Source: Sinorhizobium sp. A49 (GTDB taxonomy: Bacteria; Pseudomonadota; Alphaproteobacteria; Rhizobiales; Rhizobiaceae). From it: a stretch of DNA of 64,000 bases. Within the stretch, counting starts at the first letter, position 1; each line of letters starts with the position of its first letter. The translations under genes were made by a program, and so were the position numbers. Below the pieces are notes generated by a model. It was not told the origin of the DNA, did not search any database, and saw nothing but the letters and a program-made list of their open reading frames with translations. Of the stretch, positions 46,920 through 57,331 are shown piece after piece. The DNA lies in the NCBI RefSeq assembly GCF_002002725.1, contig NZ_MUNW01000064.1, forward strand, positions 186,001 through 250,000, written 5' to 3'.

Positions 46920-47824
46920 ACCCGTCCTCCATGAAACTTGCCGGTGTGGCGGTAGGTGGTGATGCCGATGTTGTCGAACTGCGACTTGGCGTCGCCCGAC
47001 ACGCGCTCGGAATGACCGATATAGAGATGGCCGTTGGTGCCGAGCATTCCGGCAAAGCGCGACCAGATCTTCATCTGCGTAGGCTCGTCGAAATAGATCA
47101 CCACGTTGCGGCAGAAGATGACATCGAACGGCCCCTTGAACGGCCATTGCGCCATCAGGTTCAGCTCGTTGAAGGTGATGAGCCGCTTGACGCGATCGTC
47201 GATCTGCCACTTGAAGCGGCCACCGGCATTGACCTCGTCGAACCATTGCTTGCGCATGGCCGGATTGACCGTTTCGAGCGCAGTGGCGTCATAGGCGCCG
47301 GCACGGGCCAGCGCCAGGATCTTCGGGTCGATATCGGTGGCGAGAATGCGGAAGTCGTAGTCCGCCGCATTCGGCAGCAGCGACAGCACCGTCAGTGCGA
47401 TCGAATAAGGCTCCTGCCCGTCGGAGCAGGCGGCAGACCAGATGCGCACGCGACCGCCGGCCTTGGCGCGGGCAATCAACTCCGGCAGAACATCCGTCTT
47501 CAGATGCTCGAAGTGATGGTTCTCGCGAAAGAAGCGGGTGAAATTGGTCGTCAAGTGCGAGAGCATATCGCGGCGGGCAGCTGCACCCGCCGGCGACGAG
47601 ACCAGCTGGCAATATTCGCGGAAACCCTTGAGACCGAGGTTGCGGATATGCTTCGACAGCCGGGAATAGACGAGCGAAGCCTTGGTCTCGTTGAGGTAGA
47701 TGCCGGCATCGGCGTAGATCATCGCTGCGATTTCGTTGAGATCGCGGCGCGTCAGCGGATACTCGCCGCTTGCCAAACATTCGTCGGGCGACTGCTTCTG
47801 TTCGAGAACGGCCTGGTTTCTCAT
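46916..47824 (-). CDS. cheR: Chemoreceptor methyltransferase CheR
   Basis: Predicted 302 residues. The SAM-binding motif is '[21 protein letters not shown]', preceded by the N-terminal helical domain ('[24 protein letters not shown]' region) and followed by '[16 protein letters not shown]' and '[18 protein letters not shown]'. It methylates receptor glutamates. It has ATGA overlaps with cheW and cheB. Confidence 0.96.
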   Translation of the reverse strand: MRNQAVLEQKQSPDECLASGEYPLTRRDLNEIAAMIYADAGIYLNETKASLVYSRLSKHIRNLGLKGFREYCQLVSSPAGAAARRDMLSHLTTNFTRFFRENHHFEHLKTDVLPELIARAKAGGRVRIWSAACSDGQEPYSIALTVLSLLPNAADYDFRILATDIDPKILALARAGAYDATALETVNPAMRKQWFDEVNAGGRFKWQIDDRVKRLITFNELNLMAQWPFKGPFDVIFCRNVVIYFDEPTQMKIWSRFAGMLGTNGHLYIGHSERVSGDAKSQFDNIGITTYRHTGKFHGGRV

Positions 47825-48300
47825 GCTGCTTCCCTTTCTTCCTGCGGGAAGACAGATTCGAGTTCTATTAGGCAGATCAACCGGCCTTCGATCGCGAGCA
47901 CGCCACGGGCGAAGCTCCTTTCGAATTCGGACGAGATGACATCCGGTGTCGGCTGGATCTTGTCGTCGGTGATCGTCAGGATGTCGGAGACCGCGTCAAC
48001 GAGCAGACCGACGACCTGGCTTTTCACCTGGGCGACAATGATGACGTGGCGGACGGTCGGCTCGGCCGGCTTCATACCGAGGCGTGCCGACAGATCGACG
48101 ATCGGCAACACCGCACCGCGCAGATTGATGATGCCGAGCATGTAGGACGGCGCATGTGGCATCGCAGTCGCCGGTGTCCACCCGCGAATTTCGCGCACGG
48201 ACATCACGTTCACGCAGAACTCCTGATCGCCGACGCGGAAAGCGATCAGCTCTCGTCCGTCCGTGGTCAGATTCTTTGCGGCATAGGTCATCACATTCAT
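47821..48300 (-). CDS. cheW: Chemotaxis coupling protein CheW
   Basis: Predicted 159 residues with the CheW pattern '[24 protein letters not shown]', '[21 protein letters not shown]' and '[15 protein letters not shown]'. It joins CheA to receptors. The start overlaps the cheA stop (ATGA); a second ATG is at 48291. Confidence 0.96.
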   Translation of the reverse strand: MNVMTYAAKNLTTDGRELIAFRVGDQEFCVNVMSVREIRGWTPATAMPHAPSYMLGIINLRGAVLPIVDLSARLGMKPAEPTVRHVIIVAQVKSQVVGLLVDAVSDILTITDDKIQPTPDVISSEFERSFARGVLAIEGRLICLIELESVFPQEEREAA

Positions 48301-50585
48301 CCAGCAGCAGCGAGAGACATTTCAGGCTTCAGCGACTGGCCACGCGAGGCGGCCACGATCGTGTCGACGTCGAGGATGAGTGCCACCCTTCCGTCGCCGA
48401 GGATGGTCGCAGCTGCGATGCCCGGCACGTGGGTATAGTTGGCCTCGAGGCTCTTGATGACGACCTGGCGCTGGCCCTGGATGGCGTCGACCATCAGTGC
48501 GCGCTGGCCACCACCTTCCGATTCCACCAGAAGTGCGACCCCTTCGACCGGGTCTGCCTGGCTGGCGCGGAAGTTGAGGATGCGACCGACATCGACCAGC
48601 GGGCAGAAGGAGTTGCGGATCGAAATCAGCCGCTGGTTGGAGCCGAAGGAATGGATCGCGGCGGCTTCCGGCTGCAGTGTTTCGACGATCGCCGTCAACG
48701 GCACCACCAGTGTCTGGTTGGCGACCGTGACCACCATGCCGTCAAGCACGGCAAGCGTCAGCGGCAGGCTCATGGTGAAGACCGAGCCGTGGCCGGGCTT
48801 CGACGAGATATTGATGCGACCGCCGAGCGCCTGGATCGAGCGCTTGACCACGTCCATGCCGACGCCGCGGCCGGAAATGTCGGAGATCTTGTCGGCCGTC
48901 GAGAAGCCGGCGTGGAAGATCAGGTTGTCGATCTCCTCGTCGGAGAGATTGGCGTCAGCGGCGATCAGATCGTTGTCGATCGCCTTCTGGCGCACCTTCT
49001 CGCGGTTGATGCCGGCGCCGTCGTCGGCAAGCTCGATGACGATGCGGCCAGAACGGTGCTTTGCGGTCAGGCGCACGGTGCCTTCGGCACTCTTGCCGGC
49101 GGCGAGACGCTTCTCGGGCGTTTCAAGGCCGTGGTCGACGGCGTTGCGGATCATGTGCGTCAGCGGTTCGGCCAGCTTGTCGATGACCGTCTTGTCGACT
49201 TCGGTGTTTTCGCCCTCGGTGATGAGACGGACAGACTTGCCGGTCATGTCGGCGATTTCGCGAACGATGCGCGACATGCGCTGGAACACCGGCTTTACCG
49301 GCTGCGCACGGATCGCCATCACCGAGTCCTGGATCTCGCGGGTGAGCTGCTGCAGCTCTTCGAGGCCCATGTTGATCGACGAGGTGCCGTTGGCGTCGTT
49401 TTCGATCACGCTCTGCGACAGCATTGCCTGGTTGATCACGAGTTCGCCGACAAGGTTGATCAGGCGGTCGACGCGATCGAGATCGACTCGGATGGTCGGT
49501 GTCGCGGCGGACGCTGCTGCCTGTTGCGCGGCTGCGGATTGCGCAGCGGCGCTGGCGGCGGCACCGGCCGATTTTTCAGCGGGGGCGCGGGCGGCGGACT
49601 GAGCCATCTGCAAGACGTTGCTGGCGGTACCGGCAGCAGCGACGGCCGCGTTGCGGATCTCCTGCTGTGCTGCCAGTTGTTCTTCTTCCTCAATCACGCC
49701 GATGGGACCAACCGGCTCGTCGTCGAGGATCGACAGGTCGAACGGTACCGGTTGCATCGGCAGCTCCTCGCCGGCAGGGGCGGCATCGCCCGAGACCAGC
49801 GAAACGTCGAGGTCGCAATCCCACTCGGCGAATTCGAACACGGTGCGGATCGCATCCTCACCCTTGTCCGTCTTCAGCGACACCTTCCAGGAGAAGTAGG
49901 CCGTTTCCGGGCTCAGGCGGTCGAGCGTCGGGAGCGCGTCCATGTCGCAATGGATGCTCATTTCGCCAAGTCGGGAGAGGTCGCGCAGAAGCAGCGTTGC
50001 GTCGTTGCCCTTGGCGTAGAGATCGGACTTCGGCTTGAAGACGATCTCGTAGGTCGGCATCTCCATCAAGGCCGGCTCGTCCGTCTCGAAATCGTCGAAG
50101 GAGAAGGCGACGGGCTGGAAGCCTTCGTCGTTGACGACGGGTGCTGCGACCACCGGGGCGGCCTTGGCAACCGGCTCGGCAACGGCCGAGGCCTGGGGCA
50201 CTTCGCCATTGGCAAGCGCCTCGAGCTCCTTGATCAGCTGGCGGCTGCGCGCCTCGTCGACACTGCCGCCATCGCGAGCAGCGTTCGTCAGGTCGGCGAG
50301 CACGTCGGCCGACTTCAGCATCACCTTCAGAACCTCAGGGCCGGGATCGAGCCTGTTGGAACGAACGCAATCAAGTGTCGTCTCGAACACGTGGGCGAAG
50401 GAGACGAGGTCGTCGAGCCCGAAAGCACCGGCGCCACCCTTGATCGAGTGCACCGCGCGAAACACGGCATTGACCGTTTCCGGATCGCGGTCGCCATCAT
50501 TGAGCTTCAGCAGACCCGATTCCAGTTCGGCGAGTTGTTCCTCGCATTCCTGGAAGAAGATCTCTTTGATTTCGTTCATATCCAT
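48297..50585 (-). CDS. cheA: Chemotaxis histidine kinase CheA
   Basis: Predicted 762 residues. The phosphorylated His is in '[20 protein letters not shown]' near residue 50. Then come a P2-like part, an Ala/Pro-rich linker (about residues 290-360), the dimer helices ('[20 protein letters not shown]'), the ATPase domain ('[22 protein letters not shown]', '[18 protein letters not shown]') and the CheW-like domain ('[14 protein letters not shown]'). It phosphorylates CheY1, CheY2 and CheB. The order is as in the S. meliloti che operon. Confidence 0.97.
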   Translation of the reverse strand: MDMNEIKEIFFQECEEQLAELESGLLKLNDGDRDPETVNAVFRAVHSIKGGAGAFGLDDLVSFAHVFETTLDCVRSNRLDPGPEVLKVMLKSADVLADLTNAARDGGSVDEARSRQLIKELEALANGEVPQASAVAEPVAKAAPVVAAPVVNDEGFQPVAFSFDDFETDEPALMEMPTYEIVFKPKSDLYAKGNDATLLLRDLSRLGEMSIHCDMDALPTLDRLSPETAYFSWKVSLKTDKGEDAIRTVFEFAEWDCDLDVSLVSGDAAPAGEELPMQPVPFDLSILDDEPVGPIGVIEEEEQLAAQQEIRNAAVAAAGTASNVLQMAQSAARAPAEKSAGAAASAAAQSAAAQQAAASAATPTIRVDLDRVDRLINLVGELVINQAMLSQSVIENDANGTSSINMGLEELQQLTREIQDSVMAIRAQPVKPVFQRMSRIVREIADMTGKSVRLITEGENTEVDKTVIDKLAEPLTHMIRNAVDHGLETPEKRLAAGKSAEGTVRLTAKHRSGRIVIELADDGAGINREKVRQKAIDNDLIAADANLSDEEIDNLIFHAGFSTADKISDISGRGVGMDVVKRSIQALGGRINISSKPGHGSVFTMSLPLTLAVLDGMVVTVANQTLVVPLTAIVETLQPEAAAIHSFGSNQRLISIRNSFCPLVDVGRILNFRASQADPVEGVALLVESEGGGQRALMVDAIQGQRQVVIKSLEANYTHVPGIAAATILGDGRVALILDVDTIVAASRGQSLKPEMSLAAAG

Positions 50586-50604
50586 TGGAGGCTATCCTCG
50601 GACT

Positions 50605-50970
50605 TCAGGCCGTTACGCGCTCGATTGCATCAATCAGTTTGGTCGGGTCGAACGGCTTGACGATCCAGCCGGTGGCACCGGCCTGACGGGCACGGTTCTT
50701 CTTTTCAGCATCGCTTTCCGTGGTCAGGACCAGGATAGGCACAGCGCGGTAGCGGTCGTTCTTGCGCACGCCTTCGATGAAGCCGAAGCCGTCGAGACGC
50801 GGCATGTTGATGTCGGTGACGATGACATCGGGATTGGCTTCTTCGAGAACCTCGAGGCCCTCGACGCCGTCCTCTGCCTGGATCGTTTCAAAACCGGCAT
50901 TGTTCAGCGTGACCAGAAGCATGTTCCGGATCGTCCGGGAGTCGTCGACTGTCAGAACTCGCTTTTTCAT
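50605..50970 (-). CDS. cheY1: Response regulator CheY1
   Basis: Predicted 121 residues, a single receiver domain: 'VLTVDDSRTIRNMLLVTLN', Asp in 'VIVTDINMPRLDGFGFIEG', Thr in 'ILVLTTESDA', and Lys in 'WIVKPFDPTKL'. In S. meliloti CheY1 works as a phosphate sink for CheY2-P. It lies 3 bases after cheS, whose product is known to speed CheY1 dephosphorylation through CheA. Confidence 0.94.
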   Translation of the reverse strand: MKKRVLTVDDSRTIRNMLLVTLNNAGFETIQAEDGVEGLEVLEEANPDVIVTDINMPRLDGFGFIEGVRKNDRYRAVPILVLTTESDAEKKNRARQAGATGWIVKPFDPTKLIDAIERVTA

Positions 50971-50973
50971 TCT

Positions 50974-51267
50974 TCAAATCTCCTTTGCCATCAGGTGGTC
51001 GATGTCGACCCCGATGAGCTGTGTCGTTTTCTCGAAAGCGTCCGACACCTTGCTGAAGGTGAAAGACAAATGTTCTTCTTCCCAAGTCTTGGCACCAGCC
51101 ATCAGGACCTGGACACAAAGCGTTCCCACGCGCTCGACCGCGGAGGCGTCGATCGTGAGATCGCTGCCCTTCAGGCCCAAAAGCTTCTCATGCAACGTCG
51201 TCGCTTCGTTCAGGTCCAACACCGGAGCGAGGCTGAGCGTCTTCCGGGCGGTCTTCTTGCTGGCCAT
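50974..51267 (-). CDS. cheS: CheS, STAS-type accessory chemotaxis protein
   Basis: Predicted 97 residues with a STAS-like pattern: 'LSLAPVLDLNEATTLHEKLLGLKGSDLTIDAS' and 'VERVGTLCVQVLMAGAKTW'. The size and position between the receptor and cheY1 are those of S. meliloti CheS, which binds CheA and improves its capture of CheY1-P. Confidence 0.9.
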   Translation of the reverse strand: MASKKTARKTLSLAPVLDLNEATTLHEKLLGLKGSDLTIDASAVERVGTLCVQVLMAGAKTWEEEHLSFTFSKVSDAFEKTTQLIGVDIDHLMAKEI

Positions 51268-51308
51268 TCCTGTTTTCCTCGACTGCTAACTCTTGAGTGT
51301 CCCTGGGA

Positions 51309-52931
51309 TCAGCGTTGCCAACCGGCGAACTGACGTTGCGGGCCGTCATCGAACAACGGCGTCGCCATTTCGTCTTCGACCGTGGCCACAGAAGCCGCGA
51401 GGCGGCGTCCCTGGCTGGCAGCCGGGGTTGGTGTAGCCGGGTGGCGACGTTCGACACGGAACCTGCGGATCGTCTCACCCAGCTCGACGATGACATTGTG
51501 CAGATCGTCAGAAGAGTGGACCGTCTCGCCCGCCATCGCCGCACTTGCCTTGACGGCGTGCGAGATCGCCCCGATGTCCGATGTCACGCCCTTGAGATCG
51601 CCGACCTGCTGTTCCGCCTCGCGGGCGATGCCGGAAACAGCTGCATTGATCGATGTGACTTGCTGGACGATGCTGCTGATCGCATCCTGGGTGCGACCGA
51701 CGATTTCGACGCCAGTCTCGACCTGCGACTTGGTGCCCGTTACCAGTTGCTTGATTTCACGCGCCGCCTCGCCGGAGCGCTGCGCAAGCGCACGCACTTC
51801 CTGGGCAACGACGGCAAAGCCACGGCCGCTGTCGCCTGCCCTTGCAGCCTCGATGCCGGCGTTCAGCGCCAGGAGGTTGGTCTGGAAGGCGATCTCGTCG
51901 ATAACGCCGATGATCTGGCCGATCTTCTCGGCTGATGCCTCGATGTCGGCCATGGCGGAGATTGCCTGACCGGCAATCTCGCCGCTGCGCTCGACGGCAA
52001 CCCTTGTCTCGTTGGCCTTTGCTTCGGTCGCACTGATGCGGCTCGATCCTGTGGCCATGCGTTCGGTCATGTCGGCAAGTGCTGCAATTTGGCCTGAGAG
52101 GGCATCGGCTTCCGCTGCGGCCTTGTCGGAGAAACCGGCAGCACCTTCGCGCAGACGGCCGATAAAGGCCTCGGCCGCCTGGCCGCGCTGATCGGCAGAC
52201 TGCAGGCTCTGCTGGATCGTATCGAGGGCCGCATTCAAACTGGCAACGATCGGCTGGTAGGCATCCGGCGCGTTCTCAGACAGGCGCACGCCAAGGTCGC
52301 CCTCGTTCAAGCCCTTGGCGAAATCGCCGAAAAGCGTCGTTACAGCCTGTTCGTCGGCGCTGTGCTGGTCGGCAAGCTGGCGCTGGTGCTGCTGTCGCAG
52401 GGCGTTGAAGCGGAGCGAGACGCCGATCTCGGTGTCGACGAAGACGGTGCGGACAAGTGCCGCGACCAGATCGCACAATTCCTTGCGCCGTCCCCTGCCC
52501 ATCGGCAGGAAAGACTTAGGCCAAGCCTCTTCAATGAGGCCGACAACCAGATGTTCAAGCACGACTGCATGGCTTGCCATCTGCCAGCGCGGATCGAGGC
52601 CCATGCGGTTCGAAGTATCGGCAAGCACCTTGACGCGCTCGGCATAGAGGCCGTCAAAGCGTGCATCGGTCAGCACGTTCCAGTGCGACGATTGAATGTC
52701 CTGCAGCCGTTCGAGCTGCCGATCGCTATCGAAGTGCCGGGCTGCGTCGGGATAGCTCTGCAGGCGCTGGAAGAGATCGCGAAGCGCTGCGTCGATACGG
52801 GGGGAAAGCTTCTGCCGGGTGTCACGGACGCGGGAACAGCTCTCGTCGTCGAGCCCGGCAAAACGCAAGCGCTCCAGCAGACTGCCTGCCTGGCCCTTCC
52901 TTGCCTGTTCTGACGATGCTTCCTGCCTCAA
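51309..52931 (-). CDS. icpA: Cytoplasmic globin-type chemoreceptor (IcpA/McpE)
   Basis: Predicted 540 residues, no membrane segment. Residues about 20-175 resemble the protoglobin domain of globin-coupled sensors ('[23 protein letters not shown]', '[13 protein letters not shown]'). A signalling coiled coil follows, with the hairpin tip '[43 protein letters not shown]' pattern. The start is TTG (52929-52931) with GGGGA upstream: a stop codon (TGA) lies two codons before and no ATG occurs in the first 100 codons. Where family members have the heme-binding His before 'xRIGL', this protein seems to have Ser ('DTSNRMGL'). It heads the che operon. Confidence 0.93.
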   Translation of the reverse strand: MRQEASSEQARKGQAGSLLERLRFAGLDDESCSRVRDTRQKLSPRIDAALRDLFQRLQSYPDAARHFDSDRQLERLQDIQSSHWNVLTDARFDGLYAERVKVLADTSNRMGLDPRWQMASHAVVLEHLVVGLIEEAWPKSFLPMGRGRRKELCDLVAALVRTVFVDTEIGVSLRFNALRQQHQRQLADQHSADEQAVTTLFGDFAKGLNEGDLGVRLSENAPDAYQPIVASLNAALDTIQQSLQSADQRGQAAEAFIGRLREGAAGFSDKAAAEADALSGQIAALADMTERMATGSSRISATEAKANETRVAVERSGEIAGQAISAMADIEASAEKIGQIIGVIDEIAFQTNLLALNAGIEAARAGDSGRGFAVVAQEVRALAQRSGEAAREIKQLVTGTKSQVETGVEIVGRTQDAISSIVQQVTSINAAVSGIAREAEQQVGDLKGVTSDIGAISHAVKASAAMAGETVHSSDDLHNVIVELGETIRRFRVERRHPATPTPAASQGRRLAASVATVEDEMATPLFDDGPQRQFAGWQR

Positions 52932-53447
52932 CGCTCAATCCCCGGTTTTTCATGCTTGGAATTCACCTGGGGAGGAACAGGACAGTCCACGGTCCACCGG
53001 ACGTGCACGCCACATCGATGCGATCAGCCTCCGCCGCCTGGGCGTCTGCTATCGTCCATCCCGCAAGTAAATTCGGTGAAGAATCGATACCGGACCGGAA
53101 CCGGTACGGCGGGGCGGCATCATGCCTTGAGGAGACTGTGAATTTTTCCCATTCCGACGTGTGGGACAATGTTTATGGTTAATTCCTTGCTTGAAGGTTA
53201 ACGGTTGATAGCTTGTAACTGGAATCACTAAAATTCGCCGGACGTTTTCGGGCGTTGATTTTGCGGCGCAGCAATGCCTCACTATTGCCGGCGGATTTCA
53301 ACAGGTTTTCACTCACAAGAGTTTAGAATTGTACTTCTACTTGCGCTCGCGTATCGAAGCGAAAGTGAAGTGGGCGCGGATCGCGCGAAAGAAACCTTTG
53401 CAGCAAGCAAAGCGACATCATGACGATGCGCTGACGGGAAACGAACA
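52932..53447. promoter_or_regulatory. Region upstream of the che operon
   Basis: No clear gene is present in these 516 bases. The che operon promoter (minus strand) must be here. A TGGTTAAT element at 53176-53183, like the TGGTTAAC elements before the flagellin genes, is followed by AT-rich sequence. The right part also precedes the small plus-strand gene at 53448. Confidence 0.5.
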
Positions 53448-53561
53448 ATGATTGTTCTTGGAATTGGCGCCGCGCTCACAGCAATCCTGACAATGATGGC
53501 CGTATCCATCGTGCTCAATCTCGAGCATAACCGTTCGGCAAACCGCAGCTCGGTTTTCTGA
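53448..53561 (+). CDS. Possible 37-residue single-pass membrane protein
   Basis: An ATG with GGGAA seven bases upstream opens a 37-codon frame ending in TGA. It encodes a hydrophobic segment (residues 2-24, 'IVLGIGAALTAILTMMAVSI' and on) and a polar, basic C-terminal tail rich in Asn, Arg and Ser. A terminator-like hairpin follows at 53594-53619. The combination (ribosome site, membrane segment plus charged tail, terminator) supports a real small gene, but its short length means chance cannot be excluded. It lies alone between icpA and rhaK. Function unknown. Confidence 0.5.
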   Translation: MIVLGIGAALTAILTMMAVSIVLNLEHNRSANRSSVF

Positions 53562-53593
53562 GCGCAAGAACGGGCGTTATCGTCGCCGACGCG

Positions 53594-53619
53594 CGGCTCA
53601 TGCGGAGCCGTTTCTCTCC
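53594..53619 (+). terminator. Terminator-like hairpin after the small membrane-protein gene
   Basis: CGGCTC / GAGCCG with loop ATGCG, followed by TTTCTCTCC, 32 bases after the stop of the small gene. The T-rich side points to plus-strand transcription rather than to rhaK. Confidence 0.5.
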
Positions 53620-53625
53620 CACATC

Positions 53626-55023
53626 TTAGCCTTGCTGACCGCCATTGCCCTGTTGCACATGGCTTTTCGTCAGCGACCGCCAGTTTTCCGCATATCGTAC
53701 GAAACTCTCGGGCACCGGGCCGGTGAACACTTGCACACCGGTTCGCACGTGGCGACCGTCGACAAGGCTTGCAGCCCCGAGGCTGGTGCCGGTGACGTTG
53801 TGGCTGTCGGCAAGGACCGGTCGCCCCGTTGCCGCCTGCAGCATGCGCAGATAGGCGGCGTTGGCGGCAAACGGCCCCTCGACGACAATGTCGCCGCGCG
53901 CACCGATGAGATCGAGGCAGGTCGCCGTCATCAAGGCCAGATGGAACGACACGGCGGCGACCTTGCCGGCTGGCGTCAGCATCTCTTCATCCAGCGTCCA
54001 GCGGGCCTTGGCTGACGGGAAAGGCCCGGAGCCTTCGGGAAGCGAAGGCAGAATCATGTGCTCCGCAGCAACGACGGCCTCCTCGTCTTCGAACGAAGCG
54101 GACGTCGGGTTATCGCCGAGCAGCAGGGCGAAGGCGCGACCGCCCATGAAGCGCGCCGAGGGAACGGGGTCGCCGAGCGCGTTGACGTTGATCAGCGTAT
54201 CGCGATGTTCGTCGAGCGTCACCTTGGCGGCGCCAACCGCCAGCATCACGACCCAGGTGCCGGTCGACACCACTGAGAAAGGTGCTTTGCGGGTCAAGAG
54301 GTGCGGCAGCAGCGATGCGTTGGAATCATGGATGCCGCAATAGACCGGCGTGCCGGCGGGAATGCCGGTGGCGGCGCAAAGCTCCGGCAGCAACGCGCCG
54401 ACGATATCGTCTGCCTTGCGCACCGGCGCAAACAGGTGTCGCCAGCCCTGGCTTTCCACCAGCGTCGAGAAGGTACCGGCCGTCGGGTTCCAGAGATCGG
54501 TGTGGCAACCGAGCGAGGTCAGTTCGTTGACGCGGACGCCGGTCAGCCGGAAGGTCCAGTATTGCGCATAGGTCAGGATTGTCGCGACCCTGGCGAAGGC
54601 ATCGGGAAAAGTCTGCTGCTGCCAGAACAGTTGCGCGCCGACGTTCAGCCCCACCGGCAGGCGCGCCGAACCGGTTTCGGCAAAGGGCGGGCGAACGCGC
54701 CCATAGGCCTCCGATAGAGTGTCCGGCCCACCAAATTCGTAGTCGAGCACCGGCAGGGCAAGTCCGCCGGCTTGGTCGAGAACGACCGCCGTCGCTCCGT
54801 GGGTGGTGATCGAGATCGCCTGCAAGCGGTGCTCGGCGTGCAGCGCCTTCAAGCTATCGAGCACGAAAGCCCAGAGACGGTCGACATCGAAATGCGGGTA
54901 CGGATCGCCCTGGACGACACCGTTTGCAGTCTTGCGCACGGCAATCTCTTCAAAACGATCGAGATCAACCGCTGCGACCTTGGCATTCGTTTTGCCGATG
55001 TCGATGACGCCTACGATCCGCAT
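53626..55023 (-). CDS. rhaK: Rhamnose kinase RhaK (FGGY family)
   Basis: Predicted 465 residues. The N-terminal phosphate motif 'VIDIGKTNAKVAAVD' and the later 'SVVSTGTWVVML' mark a sugar kinase of the FGGY type. In Rhizobium leguminosarum RhaK phosphorylates the sugar and is also needed for activity of the rhamnose ABC transporter. It is the last gene of the rha operon, starting 4 bases after the mutarotase gene, and ends close to the che region. Confidence 0.92.
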   Translation of the reverse strand: MRIVGVIDIGKTNAKVAAVDLDRFEEIAVRKTANGVVQGDPYPHFDVDRLWAFVLDSLKALHAEHRLQAISITTHGATAVVLDQAGGLALPVLDYEFGGPDTLSEAYGRVRPPFAETGSARLPVGLNVGAQLFWQQQTFPDAFARVATILTYAQYWTFRLTGVRVNELTSLGCHTDLWNPTAGTFSTLVESQGWRHLFAPVRKADDIVGALLPELCAATGIPAGTPVYCGIHDSNASLLPHLLTRKAPFSVVSTGTWVVMLAVGAAKVTLDEHRDTLINVNALGDPVPSARFMGGRAFALLLGDNPTSASFEDEEAVVAAEHMILPSLPEGSGPFPSAKARWTLDEEMLTPAGKVAAVSFHLALMTATCLDLIGARGDIVVEGPFAANAAYLRMLQAATGRPVLADSHNVTGTSLGAASLVDGRHVRTGVQVFTGPVPESFVRYAENWRSLTKSHVQQGNGGQQG

Positions 55024-55027
55024 CGGG

Positions 55028-55342
55028 TCAGCTCATGTGAAAGACGGTTTTGAGCGGCACGGCGACCGGCTCGTTATCGCCACGGGTTTCCATGATGTCG
55101 GCCATATGGGCCCACCACTTCTGCATGACCGGATGAGAGGGCAGATCGGCCATGCCGTGATCGTCCGTGCGCCAGAGAACGCCGAAAAGCAGATCGTTCT
55201 CTTCGTCGAGATGGATGGAGTAATCGGAGACGCCCGCATCTTTTAACAGAGCCACCAGTTCCGGCCAGATCGCATCGTGGCGCGCGGTGTATTCGGCGGC
55301 CATTCCCGGATTGAGCCGCATGCGAAAAGCGTATTTTTCCAT
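55028..55342 (-). CDS. rhaU: L-rhamnose mutarotase
   Basis: Predicted 104 residues, the usual size of RhaM/RhaU. It reads '[26 protein letters not shown]', '[17 protein letters not shown]' and '[11 protein letters not shown]', the standard motifs with the active-site His and Tyr. It interconverts alpha- and beta-rhamnose. The ATG at 55340-55342 follows GAGG; the open frame to 55360 is not used. Confidence 0.93.
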   Translation of the reverse strand: MEKYAFRMRLNPGMAAEYTARHDAIWPELVALLKDAGVSDYSIHLDEENDLLFGVLWRTDDHGMADLPSHPVMQKWWAHMADIMETRGDNEPVAVPLKTVFHMS

Positions 55343-55349
55343 GGAAACC

Positions 55350-56354
55350 TCAGTGGGCAAGACGGCGGCGGGCGCGTCGCCACAGGATGGGCAGGGCGAT
55401 CACGGAGATCAACAGCAGACCGATAAAGATCGACATGACGATGCCCGGAACGTTCAGCAATCCGAAGCCGAAGGTGACCATGCCCATGATCAGGGCGGCA
55501 AGCACCACGCCCGGAATGGTACCGGACCCGCCGAGAATGCTGACGCCGCCAAGCACCACCATGGTCACGACCTCCAGTTCCCAGCCGAGGGCGATCGACG
55601 GACGGGTGGAGCCGAGGCGTGAGGTCAGGCAGATCGAAGCGAGCCCGGCCATCAGGCCTGTGAGCAGGAACAGCGTGAACTTCACCCTGTTGACACGGAT
55701 GCCAGAAAACAGCGCTGCCGTCTGGTTGTTGCCGATCGCGTAGACGGCACGGCCGAAATTGGTCTTGTGCAGCACCACGCCATAGACCACGGCCAGGACG
55801 ACGAACATCGTGAATTCGAAGGAAAACACCCACCAGACATAGCCCTGCCCGAACCAGGCAAAGCTGTCGGGATAACCGGTGAAGGCCTGATCGCCGAGGA
55901 TGATGAAAGACAACCCTCGGAACAGGCTCATGGTACCGATGGTGACGACGATAGACGGCAGGCCAAGTCCGGTGATCAGCAGTCCGTTGACGACGCCGCA
56001 GGCGAGCCCGACCGAAAGACCGACAACCACCAGCGCCGGCGTATCGAAGCCGAGCTGGACCGCATAACCCATCGCCGTCGAGGCCAGCGCAATGATCGAA
56101 GCAACCGAGAGATCGATCTCGCCGGAAATGATCACCAGCGCCATGGCGAAGGCGATCATCGCCTTTTCGGTGAAATTGAAGGTGGCGTCGGACAGGTTCC
56201 ACGGATCGAGAAAATAGGGTGACGCCAGCGAATTGCCGAGGAAGATGAGACAGGCAACAACGAGCAGCAAGCTTTCCCAGCTTTTCAGCAGGCGCGCGCC
56301 GCGCCCTTCGAGGCGATCGGGAATGTTGCGGGGGGAGAGATGCGTTTCGGCCAT
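55350..56354 (-). CDS. rhaQ: Rhamnose ABC transporter permease RhaQ
   Basis: Predicted 334 residues with about ten hydrophobic segments and the RbsC/BPD_transp_2 motifs ('[19 protein letters not shown]', '[19 protein letters not shown]', '[22 protein letters not shown]'). The start ATG (56352-56354) overlaps the rhaP stop as TGATG. The frame stays open far upstream, inside rhaP in another phase, but that extension is not coding. Confidence 0.93.
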   Translation of the reverse strand: MAETHLSPRNIPDRLEGRGARLLKSWESLLLVVACLIFLGNSLASPYFLDPWNLSDATFNFTEKAMIAFAMALVIISGEIDLSVASIIALASTAMGYAVQLGFDTPALVVVGLSVGLACGVVNGLLITGLGLPSIVVTIGTMSLFRGLSFIILGDQAFTGYPDSFAWFGQGYVWWVFSFEFTMFVVLAVVYGVVLHKTNFGRAVYAIGNNQTAALFSGIRVNRVKFTLFLLTGLMAGLASICLTSRLGSTRPSIALGWELEVVTMVVLGGVSILGGSGTIPGVVLAALIMGMVTFGFGLLNVPGIVMSIFIGLLLISVIALPILWRRARRRLAH

Positions 56355-57331
56355 CAGACAGCCTCCGCCTTCTTGAGGATGACGCGGCCCTTGCGCCGTT
56401 CGGCACGGGCGTTGACGGCAACGGCCGTGATGATGACCATGCCGGAGATCGCCATCTGGGCGAAGGGCGAGATGTTGATGACCGGCAGGGCGTTCTTGAT
56501 GACGCCGAGGAACAAGGCACCGAGCACCGCGCCCGGGACCGAACCGATGCCGCCGGCAATCGAGATGCCGCCGATGACGCAGGCGGCGATGATGTCGAGT
56601 TCGAAACCGGCGGCGATATCGACATAGGCAACCGCATAACGCGACACCCAGAGATAACCGGAGAGGCCGGCAAGCGTGCCCGAAAGGCAGTAGGCGAAGA
56701 AGCGGGTGCGGCCGACATCGATGCCTGTATAGACGGCCGCATGCGGATTGCCGCCGACGGCAAAGAAGGCGCGCCCGAGCGGCGTGCGGCTCATCACCAG
56801 AAACATCGCCGCGACCATGACGACCGACAGCCAGGAGAGCACGGGAATGCCAGCGAGATCGGCACGCGGAAAGCTCTTGAAGGCATCGCTCATCTGGTGG
56901 GCATTGATCCACTTGCCGTTGGTCAGAAGGAAGATCAGCCCGCGATAGATCGTCAGGGTACCGAGCGTGACGACGATCGGCGGGATATCGAGTTTCCAGA
57001 CCAGCGCCCCGTTGATCATGCCGAGGATGGCACCGAGCGCCATCGCAGAGATGATGATGACCGGGATCGGCAGACCGGGAAAGGCGGCGTTCAGCATCGC
57101 CGCGACCATGCCGGAAAGCGCCAGGTTTGCCGCCATTGAAAGATCGATGCAGCGCGTCAGGATCACGGCCATCTGGCCGAGCGCCAGGATGATCAGGATC
57201 GAGGTGTCGTTGTAGACACGCGCCAGATTGGCCGGCGCGACGAAGGGCGGGAAGCGCCAGGCGATCAGGGCGACCAGCACCAGGATCGCGCCGACGAGCA
57301 GCAGTTCACGATTTTTCAGGAGCTTGGCCAT
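56354..57331 (-). CDS. rhaP: Rhamnose ABC transporter permease RhaP
   Basis: Predicted 325 residues starting MAKLLKNRELLLVGAILVL. It has the same permease family motifs ('AVILTRCIDLSMAANLALSG', 'IPPIVVTLGTLTIYRGL', 'VIGGISIAGGIGSVPGAVLGAL'). It is the second membrane subunit. It overlaps rhaT and rhaQ by TGATG junctions, so the three are co-translated. Confidence 0.93.
   Translation of the reverse strand: MAKLLKNRELLLVGAILVLVALIAWRFPPFVAPANLARVYNDTSILIILALGQMAVILTRCIDLSMAANLALSGMVAAMLNAAFPGLPIPVIIISAMALGAILGMINGALVWKLDIPPIVVTLGTLTIYRGLIFLLTNGKWINAHQMSDAFKSFPRADLAGIPVLSWLSVVMVAAMFLVMSRTPLGRAFFAVGGNPHAAVYTGIDVGRTRFFAYCLSGTLAGLSGYLWVSRYAVAYVDIAAGFELDIIAACVIGGISIAGGIGSVPGAVLGALFLGVIKNALPVINISPFAQMAISGMVIITAVAVNARAERRKGRVILKKAEAV

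Noticed and set aside
48156-50660. 834-codon open frame on the plus strand opposite cheA
   Set aside because: The minus strand has an unmistakable CheA over the same bases; the plus-strand translation is Arg/Val/Asp/His-rich without domains, a usual antisense effect of high-GC codon bias.
52932-52953. ATG upstream of icpA (52951-52953) as its start
   Set aside because: It is in a different frame from the receptor, and an in-frame stop lies at 52935-52937.
55350-56912. N-terminal extension of rhaQ to 520 codons
   Set aside because: The added part lies inside rhaP in another phase and does not resemble a permease; the start at 56354 fits the family.
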